From Pratylenchus scribneri (lineage: Eukaryota > Nematoda > Chromadorea > Rhabditida > Pratylenchidae), in NCBI GenBank assembly GCA_030063045.1, contig JAQSEB010000046.1, forward strand, positions 1,798,001 to 1,862,000: 64,000 nucleotides of DNA, given 5' to 3'. The notes under the pieces were generated by a model. That model did not search any database. It was not told the origin of the DNA and was given only the letters and a program-made list of their open reading frames with translations. Within the stretch, counting starts at the first letter, position 1. Each line of letters begins with the position of its first letter. Made by a program: the position numbers and the translations under genes. Below, piece after piece: positions 55,573 through 64,000 of this stretch.

Positions 55573-57838
55573 TCAATGTCTCGTTGGATATTTTGCTTTA
55601 GCCGCTATTCTTCTATATTTTTCCATATCTTTGTCGTCAAAATCGAAAAGTGTCCGAATTCCTTGTTCAAGTGCAGTCATTTGTGGATCCAATCGTTCTA
55701 TGGTATTTTTGTCGATAATTTTAGGTCGTTTCAAATTTGGTTTTCGTTGCACTATTTGATTGGAATTTTGCATTTTGGCTGGCATTTTTGAATATTTTTG
55801 AAAAGATGCTGGCTTTTTGTTATGTGGCTGCCTTCCTTTGTGATCCAAACTGAAATCAGCAGAAATGCCATTTGAAGTGGGATGAGCATGGAAAACCCCT
55901 TAATAAGTGGAAAAATCACTAATAATTCAAAAAATTTTATTTATTTCCGTTTTGATACTAATCGAAAAAATTGAACCTATTAGAAATAATTAAATTTTTT
56001 CAGTATTAAGGGGTATCGATAATGTACAAAAAATTCACTAAATGATTGGATGTGAAAAACAATTCATTGTAAAGACTCTAATTTATATTTTTCTTTCGCC
56101 TATATTTTTTTTCAAATTAGCTAGCATAAAATATACTCTTGAGGAAGAATTGTTTTAGAATTTGAGCAGGAGCCTCTTTTGCAATTTTCTCAGTCTCATC
56201 ATGTCGAATCAACATTTCGGCCATTTCTTTCCGTAACCAAGGCAATGCTTGCAATGGCAAAATCAATGGTCTTTCTTTGGCAGTGATTTTGTGCACGGTG
56301 CAAAATCGAAGGCCAATTTGCTTTTCCGTCTTCCTTCTGTCCGTATTTATAAAAAGTATCAATTCCAATTGAAATTTATGAAATTTGCCAATCATTTCCA
56401 CAGTTTGCAATTTCAATTTACTTCTGCTGCAGAGTTGATGGTTAGCATTGCCTATTTCGGCATTCGATTTGATATCTAGAAGAGGAAATTCGGGGATGTG
56501 TTATGAATAAATTCCCAGTCAAGAATTATATGGAAGAATTAAATTTCAGAAAAATTCAGTTTTTGTCAAAATTCAAAAAAGCTATTTTTCCACTGGGTTG
56601 TTAAGTATGAATTTTGCCTTCATTTTTCAAATTTATGTCAATCTTTCTAAGCCGAATTCCAACGTTTACAGTGGATTAGATCACATATCACATTCAGTAA
56701 ATATTGGCTGGCTTATCAAAATGGACAAATATTATTAAAATAAGGTTGGTATATTCATGCTTATGCTTAACATAAAATTACAGATGAAAATAGAATTTAA
56801 GAAAAATTTTGATTTGAATCTATTAAAACCAAATTGCCTAAATAATATCTATTATCTCCATTTTATTATAAGGGTATTGTAAATTGTTAGAGCTTTTTCC
56901 CTATTTCAAGCAATTATTTATTTTTTCTCCCAATTTTAAGTACTAATGGCTTTTATTTTTTGAGTAAACCTTGAGTTTGAAATTTTTGTTCAAAATCTTC
57001 GGCTGCCAATCCTCCAATGAGTTTATCTAATGCTCGAACAAATGAATATGCATCATCTGGTACCGGAATTTTGGTAAAATGTTCGTGATTAACAAATCTG
57101 TATAACTGCAATTTACGATTACAAATTATATTTAGCTCTTAAGAATAATAATACTGACGGTGATGTAGAAGAATTTTTGACCACTTTTGCCTTTTTCCAA
57201 TTTAAGTTTTAATTGTTTTTTATTGTTAATGCCCAGCCAAAGAAATCGAGTCTCCAAAGTCAAATGGTCGTCAACGCGTTTTTCTGTTCCTTCTAAGCAT
57301 TGTTCTTTTTGTTCGATTGCATTATTTATTTGGTTTTCAGATGAAGATATTGTCGAAGAAAAGTCTATGTTTTCTACAGCGCGAAGAGGATGAATTACAT
57401 CATCATTTCCAGTGCAAAATTGATTGCGCTGGCAAAACTAAAAGAAATACTATTTTTATTTTCTTTTAAGAGATATGCCATCAATAAAAAGTAAAAACTA
57501 ATATTCTCTTTAATGTTTTATGCTATACTATAATATTATTAATACAAGCTAATTAACCATTAACCAAATAAAGGTTATTTGATTTATCGGTATATAATTG
57601 GCATAAAACATTTGAGATTAAAATATATTTGAACTTTGGGTGGGTAAATTTTAATTAATTTAAAAAAAACCTGTTGATATTTGTATTGAATAATGCAAGA
57701 GCGGCTATTACTACTCTGGATTGCCGAGAATTGCCTGCCATATATTGTGGATAATCTTTGCCAATTTGAGAGTAGGCCTTTGCCATTAATAAATTTGTTG
57801 ATGTGCAATAATTGAAAGTGATGGCGAATTTGGAACAT
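55573..57838 (-). CDS. PUR-like two-repeat protein, copy 2, intact, 415 aa
   Basis: Exons 57671-57838, 57159-57437, 56970-57105, 56137-56475, 55573-55898, all in phase. Residues 1-56 contain no Asp or Glu and several Arg/His/Lys (MFQIRHHFQLLHINKFINGK), as expected of a mitochondrial presequence. Repeat 1 (about 120-195): LKLKLEKGKSGQKFFYIT then FTKIPVPDDAYSFVRALDKL. Repeat 2 (about 215-290): GKFHKFQLELILFINTDRRK, IGLRFCTVHKI, LILPLQALPWLRKEMAEMLI. Each is beta-rich basic sequence ending in xxxLP..a..lr..l.el, the layout of PUR repeats that bind single-stranded DNA/RNA. The C terminus carries a conserved motif, GIRTLFDFDDKDMEKYRRIA. The PUR link and mitochondrial location are inference from pattern, not recognised identity. 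Faces copy 3 head to head. Confidence 0.75.
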
Positions 57839-58236
57839 TTTTTGTTAGCTTAAATATCCTAAAAATTGTAAATCAAATTTCATCAATTTAAAGTTTTATA
57901 AATTAGGAATTAGTTCAAGAAACAATATGAAACATGAATATTTAATAGTTTAAGCACCAAACAATTCTGAAAGCTAGTTCATTTCTCCCTTTATCCGAAA
58001 AACGTACTAAAAAAGTCCAAAAATTTTTAATTTTTAGGAATTTTTCTCGATAAGGATTTTTTGTCCATGATTTTCGGCATTGGGATGGGCTAGTGATTTT
58101 GGGTGAAACGATTTTTAATGTAGTGATTTTGTATTGATCTCGAATCTTGAATCATCTTATTTAACTAATGTTTTTATTGATAATTCATAATGATTTAATC
58201 TGTTATAAATTATTCATAGATTTTTTAGACCAGAAA
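57839..58236. promoter_or_regulatory. Shared upstream region between divergent PUR-like genes
   Basis: The 398 bases separate the start codons of copy 2 (minus) and copy 3 (plus), so both promoters must lie here unless 5' exons exist. No TATA box or inverted symmetry is obvious. The arrangement allows shared control of the divergent pair. Confidence 0.35.
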
Positions 58237-60616
58237 ATGCTTTGTAGCCGCCATTTTTATAATCGAACATTCCACGCCAATAAATTCTGCAGCAGAATAT
58301 TCTCACGCTGGCGAAATTCGCTAATTTTATTTGGCAATCAATTTATGCAAAATCATCAGAACAGAAATACACTTATTCTCTTCAAATCTCAACAGGTTTT
58401 TTAAATAAATATTAAAAATTTATAGTATTAATTTGGCGAAAAAAAATGTTCAAAAAGTATTAAAAATGGCAAGAAAAAATTAGCGGTTTAATGGTTTGTC
58501 CCAGACCAGCGAACCATATACTTATACTTACTGAATTGATAGAATTAGTCAATAAGCATCAAATGGTATATAATTTATTCATGGTTTGATCAAAAAATTA
58601 AGGGTATTAAATCGTTTAAACCTAAGCCAAAGCAATATCAAGAGATGCGCTGTGACCAAGATCTAGTATATTTATAATTATTATAAGTATTTCCTCAAAA
58701 TAGTCTACAACATTTATAATATAAAATCTTTTAGAAAAGAATGAACCTATTGCTAATTTAAAGATTAAAGATTTTAAAATTTTCAGCTCCAATGTGAGCG
58801 CTCTCAATTTTGCACCAGAAATGCTGGAAATGAAAATCATCTTCCTAGCATTGAAAATCATTTGAATTTGGATTGGCAATTTCTTTGGCTGGACGATTAT
58901 AATAGAAAAAGTGTGAAACTTGAAATAATTGAAGGCAAAAGCGGTCAAAAATTTTTCAGAATTATTGTGAGTGTATTTTTATTACTAAAATGAATTTGTT
59001 TTTAGTTATACAAATTTGGCAAATTCAACAATTTCAACAAAATTCCGGTCCCGAAAGATGCCTATGCATTTGTTCGGGCATTGGATGAACTCATTGCGGA
59101 ATTGGCTAAAGAAAATTTTGAACAAAATTTAGACATTCAAGGTTCCTAAAATTTTACTTCTTATTAAATCATTTAAAATTATTTTTAAACATCACTATCA
59201 ATTTTGGCTTAATTACAGTTTAGCCGATATTTCGCAGTTTAAGCGACCTTTCGCCGTTTAAGCTAGACGACCTTTCAAGGAAAATACAAAAAAGAAATAT
59301 TAAATAAAAATGAATGAAGGTTTAGGTAAAATTCATCAAAAGAAACCATTTTTACAAGAAACTTGCCTATCAGGCACTGAAAATTGAACCTGACACATTC
59401 TGAAATTATCCTAATACTAAAAAATTGACAATTATTTCATCAAATTATGCAATAAATTTGACTTAAACTAAAAGTTTCAATATCCAGAGCAGGAGTTTTA
59501 CCTTTTAGGTTTAAAGCTAAAAGCATGGGGTTGTGGTTTAGGCTAGATTAGGTCAAGTTTAGGGCTCTAACATCTAATAAGCATGTGAGCGAAAGAAAAG
59601 TCATCCTCATGTGACTGATTTTAGCAAAGTTTACCTAAAATTATCATTGGTCTTTTAAACGCCGAATGGTCGTCTAAACTTTTCAATGGTCGCTTAAACT
59701 CTGAAATGTCGGCAAAACTGCAATTGAGCCTCAATTTCCAGATCCCAAATTTTCCATCGAAAATGTCAATGATGACCGCCGAACAATTTGACCATTGAAA
59801 CTGAAAACTGTCGAACTGACTGGCATAATCCACAAATTCCAAGTGGAATTGGTGCTTTTTGTAAATAAGGACAGAGGAATGATGGACGAAATTTGCCTTG
59901 AATTATCATCCTTCAATGAGAAAACAAACCAAAAAAGGAGGTTGACATTGCCCCTGCATGCTTTGCTTTGGTTGCGCAATCAAATGGCCGAAATGTTGGC
60001 AAAACATGATGGGACAGAGGAAATTGAGAAGGAGGCACCGGCACAAATTCCACAAAAATTCTTGCATATGGGTATGTTTTGATGGTTTAATTGTAAATAG
60101 GCTTAAATATAGCTGTACATTTATATTTTCTAACAAAAGTTTAAATTATCTCGTTTTAAGCTTAAAATAGGCCGAATTATTTAGCTTTAAATGGAACAAA
60201 ATTTTCCTAAAATTTGTGTCTTAAATCTATAGTAATTATTCCATTTATTTTTAGGAGTTTCCCATGCTTCTCCCGTTCCAAATGACACTTCATCTGTACA
60301 AAAATTGAAACAACAAGGAAATAGATCACAATTGGGAGAAAATAAGCCAAAGTCTTTCCCAAAAATGACGACCAAAATGCAAAATTCCAATCAAATCGGT
60401 TATGGAAGACAAAAGATGTTCACGTCTTTGCCCATCCAACAAAAACCAATGAAACAATCGGAAACGAAAAAACCCATCAAATATGGCAATGAAAAATTAA
60501 ATCAAGAAATGGCCGAATTTGAGGGAAGCATTCGAGCACTCTTTGATTTTGATGAAGAACAAATGGAAAAATATCGAAGAATAATTGCTAAAAGAAAATT
60601 TCCAGCGAGACATTAA
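58237..60616 (+). pseudogene. PUR-like two-repeat protein, copy 3, in-frame stop
   Basis: Exons 58237-58395, 58787-58966, 59006-59141, 59742-60071, 60255-60616. Exon 1 MLCSRHFYNRTFHANKFCSR; repeat 1 VKLEIIEGKSGQKFFRI and KIPVPKDAYAFVRALDELIA; repeat 2 KLKTVELTGIIHKFQVELVL, RLTLPLHALLWLRNQMAEML; tail SIRALFDFDEEQMEKYRRII and stop 60616. A TGA at 59789-59791 in exon 4 lies between the two repeats, where other copies have a short variable linker. Intron 3 is about 600 bases, much longer than in the paralogues. Frames before and after the stop are open. Alternative splicing around the variable linker cannot be excluded. Confidence 0.75.
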
Positions 60617-60769
60617 TTTTATTAAGAATTAATTATTGGATTATTTCTATTTTATTTCTGATATTAATAAATATTAGCAAAAACAGTTTTATTTATTAAT
60701 TTTAATTTAGTTTGCATTCTATTTTATTTTTTCCTGTAATTTTAAAATCAAATTTTTGTTTTTAGAAAA

Positions 60770-62314
60770 ATGTTGTGCATGCGACATTTTTATTATCGAA
60801 TATTTCATGCCCATAAACCGGTTATCAGAACATTCTCATGCTGGCCAAATCCACCCATCATATTTGGCACACAATTTTCACAAATTCCAAATAGAAATGG
60901 CCATTGCAATATTCTCTTCAAATCTCAAGAGGTTTTCATATAAAAATTATTAAAATCAAAGTTATTTAAATTAAACATATTTTTTGATAAATTATTTCCA
61001 AAAAATAATAATTTTTATCAGCTCTGCCAGCGCAATCAATTCTGCAGTGGCATTGATGGAAAAATTAACGACCATTTGATTTTGGCGACTCAATTTCTTA
61101 AACTGGACATTTACAATAGAAGAAAATTACGATTAAAATTGGAAAAGGGCAGAAGTGGCCAAAAATTCTTCAGAATCAGTGTCAGTATATTAATCTATTT
61201 ATGAGATAAATTGATTAATAAAATAAATTACAGTTGAAAAACCAAAACCCGGGCAAATACATCAATTTCCCCAACATTCTTGTCCCGCAGGAAATCTATT
61301 CACTTATTCGGGCATTTGATGAACTCATTGGGGAATTGGCTGCAGAAAATTTTGGACAAAAATTGCTCCAAATCAAAGGTTTCTGCCAAAAAATCCATAA
61401 TTTGAGCCAAAGCCTCTATAAAAATTACATCAACTTAGCTGTTAAATTAGGTGTAAAATTTCGGCATCATTTTTATTTATAATTTCCGAAAATTTAATTG
61501 TGAATTTTTAGATTCATCCAAATCGATTATTGAAGCTAGCAATGATCGTAAAACCTTAAATATATTGAAATTACGAACTGTGGAACTGGATGGTAAACAC
61601 CAAAAATTCGAACTGGAATTGTTGTTTTTTCCGAATCAAAACCAAATGAAAGGCCAAAAGCAAATTTGCCTTGGACTTTGCACCATCCACAAAATCACTA
61701 AAAAAGGAGGAATAATGACTTTGCCATTGCAAGCATTGCCTTGGCTCCGTAATCAAATGGCCGAAATGTTGGCAAAATTTGATGGGACAGAGGAAATAAA
61801 GAAGGCAGCAGCACAAATTCCTGAAAAATTTTTCGATATAGGTATGTTATATCAAAAATGGAAATTAAGCTAAATATTTATAAATTAAACCTCCAAAGCG
61901 GTATCGATGAAATAATTTTTCCATTTTTAAGTTGTGACCCCTACTCTTCCTCCTCCCTTACCAAATGGCAATTCTTATCGACATAGATTAAATCAAAATG
62001 GAATGCGGCCACAATTTGTCAACCAAAGAACAGCATATTTTCAGCAATATCCAAAAATGGTGAACATCAATCAAAATTCCAATCAAAATGGTGTCAAAAA
62101 CCAAAGGAGGATGTTAACGCCCTTGACCGTCCAACAAAGACAAACTTTGAAACAATCGGAAGTAAAAAAAACAGTCAAAAATAGAACTGAACATTTGGAT
62201 CGACAAATTGTCGCACTGGAGAGAGGCATTCAAACCCTTTTCGATTTTGATGAAGAAGAAATGGAAAAATATAGAAGAATAGCGGCTAAAACAAAAAATC
62301 CGCCAAAACATTGA
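60770..62314 (+). CDS. PUR-like two-repeat protein, copy 4, intact, 392 aa
   Basis: Exons 60770-60931, 61022-61180, 61234-61378, 61512-61841, 61932-62314 join to 1179 nt. The first acidic residue is at position 54; the N terminus MLCMRHFYYRIFHAHKPVIR is arginine-rich, fitting mitochondrial import. Repeat 1: CQRNQFCSGIDGK, LRLKLEKGRSGQKFFRIS, NILVPQEIYSLIRAFDELIG. Repeat 2: VELDGKHQKFELELLFFPNQ, ICLGLCTIHKI, IMTLPLQALPWLRNQMAEML. Then a Pro/Asn/Gln-rich linker and the tail LDRQIVALERGIQTLFDFDE, EMEKYRRIAAK. All introns are at the same places as in copy 2. Two intact copies with divergent strands suggest the family is still used. Function is unproven; nucleic-acid binding in mitochondria is the best guess. 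Confidence 0.75.
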
Positions 62315-62482
62315 ATTTTTATAAGAAATAGACTTAATTATTGTTTACTTATTTGCTGTTGCTGTTAAAAATTTTAAAAATTGAAAATTTTTATTCTAAT
62401 TATTTGTAATTTTTCAATACAATTTTTAATATCGATATGTTCTCCAAAATTTAATAATTTAATTTTTTTTTTGCTGTGAAAG

Positions 62483-62702
62483 ATGTTACAAAAATATCAT
62501 TTTTATTATCGAATATTGCACGCCAATAGATTGATCAACAGAACATTCGCATCAAACTGGCAAAATTCACCCATCATATTTGGCAATCAATTCTCGCATT
62601 GTAATATTCTCATAAAATCTCAACAGGTTTTTTTATAAATAATTTTAAATGTGAAAATAACTTTTGAGCTTTGCCAATACCAACGCAATAAATTCTGCAG
62701 TG
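62483..62702 (+). pseudogene. PUR-like protein, copy 5, truncated in exon 2
   Basis: Exon 1 (62483-62626) is intact: MLQKYHFYYRILHANRLINR, then TFASNWQNSPIIFGNQF and a CAG-GT donor. Exon 2 starts at 62669 with LCQYQRNKFCS and after about 33 bases the homology ends at an inverted piece of copy 4. None of the repeat-coding exons remains. Confidence 0.8.
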
Positions 62703-62834
62703 TTAATAATTTTTATATGAAAACCTCTTGAGATTTGAAGAGAATATTGCAATGGCCATTTCTATTTGGAATTTGTGAAAATTGTGTGCCAAATATGATG
62801 GGTGGATTTGTCCAGCATGAGAATGTTCTGATAA
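62703..62834 (-). repeat. Inverted copy of PUR-like copy 4 exon 1 and intron start
   Basis: The minus strand here equals about 60822-60950: from TTATCAGAACATTCTCATGC through the exon end AATCTCAAGAG to GTTTTCATATAAAAATTAT. It is almost identical to copy 4 and joins copy 5 at a shared short word (TTAATAATTTTTAT). It marks a rearrangement breakpoint. Confidence 0.85.
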
Positions 62835-63091
62835 ATTCCAATTCCATCCTAATTCCATCTTATTCCCGCACCTCTGAGCCCAGCGCGCAACCGCTCACTG
62901 TATTTATGGCCCTTTGGCACTCCTTTATAAAATTTGCTTTTAGTTTTAGCACATATTAACTGTCTTTATTCCAGAAAAATCGAAATTTCATTAATAGCGA
63001 AATGAATTCAACAGGATTTTTAGCAATATTTATCAAATTATTCATTTATTTTCTTTTATTTTTATCTTTCTGCTTTTTAAACCATTTCTTG
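62835..63091. other. Spacer
   Basis: Includes a GC-richer stretch near 62860-62920 (CCCGCACCTCTGAGCCCAGC) without a recognisable feature and the 3' flank of the minus-strand peptide gene. Confidence 0.3.
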
Positions 63092-63693
63092 TCAATCCCA
63101 GCAATAATTATTGAACAGGCATCTGCCCTTGCAGCAATTTCCCCTCCCCCCATCCGAATCGTCTCCACAGCATATCAATCCCTCACAGCATGCATCGCCC
63201 CAACACGATTCTATGTATAGGGAAAAAATTAGAATTTCTTAGTAAAATTCCCTGATTAAATGACTAGGATGCGGTAAAAAAAGATCTTTTTGTTTTATCC
63301 ATTAAAATATTATTTTTGATTTTTTTGGTTGATTAAGGAAATTCAAAAATTACTCATTTTATTGTACAATTGCAGAAATCGAAACAGATAAAAATTTAAT
63401 AAAATAAAATATTAAAAATTTCTTTTTTTTTTATAATTTTTCAAAATGATTTAATAATTTTTTTAATGTAATTTTAAATGAAAATTCACTTACAAATTTA
63501 TAATTTGTTTAATTTGAGATTAAAAATTAGTCTTTAATTATATAAAAATTCTCTTTATGATTCTAATGGATAAGGAAATGTGAAACTTACGCCCTCTTCT
63601 TCTACATGTAGATGCAGCATTCGACTCGTCAATGAAAATCATTAGGCAGAGTAAAATAAGAAAAATGATTACACATTTGGTTGTCATTGTCAT
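63092..63693 (-). CDS. Secreted knottin-like cysteine-rich peptide, 73 aa
   Basis: Two minus-strand exons, 63591-63693 and 63092-63210, with GTAAGT donor and CATAG acceptor, joining in phase to 222 nt. Exon 1 is a signal peptide, MTMTTKCVIIFLILLCLMIF then IDESNA, with cleavage before ASTC. Exon 2 encodes SCWGDACCEGLICCGDDSDG, GRGNCCKGRC and LFNNYCWD-stop. The mature part has ten cysteines with three adjacent pairs, in the order C, C, CC, CC, CC, C, C, resembling inhibitor-cystine-knot peptides. The opposite-strand frame over exon 2 (63002-63220) is a shadow. In a parasitic nematode this would be a secreted effector or defence peptide candidate; its target is unknown. Confidence 0.75.
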
Positions 63694-64000
63694 TTTAGAA
63701 GAAAAAAGATCGAATATTTGACAAAATTTTTTAAGGGATAATGAATGAATGAATGGAAAATGGGAGAGAAACTGAATATTTAAGCACACAAAAAACGACC
63801 GATTAGCATGCAAATCTCATCAATTCACTCCATAATAACTGTTTGTTTCATTTTTATCAATGCATTTTAGTTATCGAACAAACGCCATTTGCTGATTTTT
63901 GGCCTCAACTCGACAAAAAGAAATTTGAATATTGCGAGAAAAACTGGCTTTGAAATTGCTTGATAACAGAGCAAAATTCACGCCTGATAAAAAATGTAAA
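63694..64000. other. Upstream DNA of the peptide gene, end of window
   Basis: Presumed promoter of the minus-strand peptide gene; no clear TATA box or other feature seen. Confidence 0.35.

Noticed and set aside
63002..63220. Plus-strand small protein with hydrophobic N terminus
   Set aside because: It is the reverse strand of the cysteine-rich exon at 63092-63210, which has signal peptide, splice sites and cysteine pattern.

Overview
This is AT-rich (roughly three quarters A+T) nuclear DNA from a nematode. The evidence is short GT-AG introns, a seven-transmembrane chemoreceptor of the nematode Str superfamily, small secreted cysteine-rich peptide genes, a Rae1 (mRNA export WD40) fragment and a large local expansion of SPRY-domain genes. 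A plant-parasitic tylenchid, most likely a root-knot nematode (Meloidogyne), is my best inference. No single gene proves it.

The first 50 kb is a birth-and-death field of one gene family. Full members have up to six exons: a coiled coil, then either an F-box-like helix motif or a longer coiled coil with or without a membrane span, then a SPRY domain spread over the last exons with fixed intron phases. Two copies look intact: 600-2041 (335 aa, coiled coil/F-box-like/SPRY) and 26456-28404 (408 aa, coiled coil/membrane span/SPRY). More than a dozen others are frameshifted, truncated, split by transposons or reduced to one exon. Old dispersed repeats, several inverted-repeat elements and segmental duplications lie between them. 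An intact chemoreceptor (19503-21232), cysteine-repeat exons (15.2-16.0 kb) and a broken Rae1 fragment (23.6-24.1 kb) are interspersed.

From 29.8 to 45.2 kb the window is dominated by repeats: a 167-bp tandem array joined directly to a ~208-bp array, then about 37 monomers of a ~166-bp satellite made of two monomer types (37085-43235). The large satellite sits between two ~0.55-kb inverted arms. Each arm carries a promoter and first exon of a small secreted cysteine-rich peptide gene. The right copy (44690-45245) is intact and the left one is interrupted by a G/C-homopolymer transposon end.

From 46.7 kb on there are an intact three-repeat FLYWCH-like zinc-finger gene (46737-48288), a secreted 12-cysteine peptide gene (50586-50879), a head-to-head cluster of five copies of an unrecognised PUR-like two-repeat protein with a probable mitochondrial presequence (53.1-62.7 kb; copies at 55573-57838 and 60770-62314 intact), and a secreted knottin-like peptide gene (63092-63693). 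The genes do not form an operon. What links them is lineage-specific expansion of probable effector or interaction genes in a repeat-rich region.
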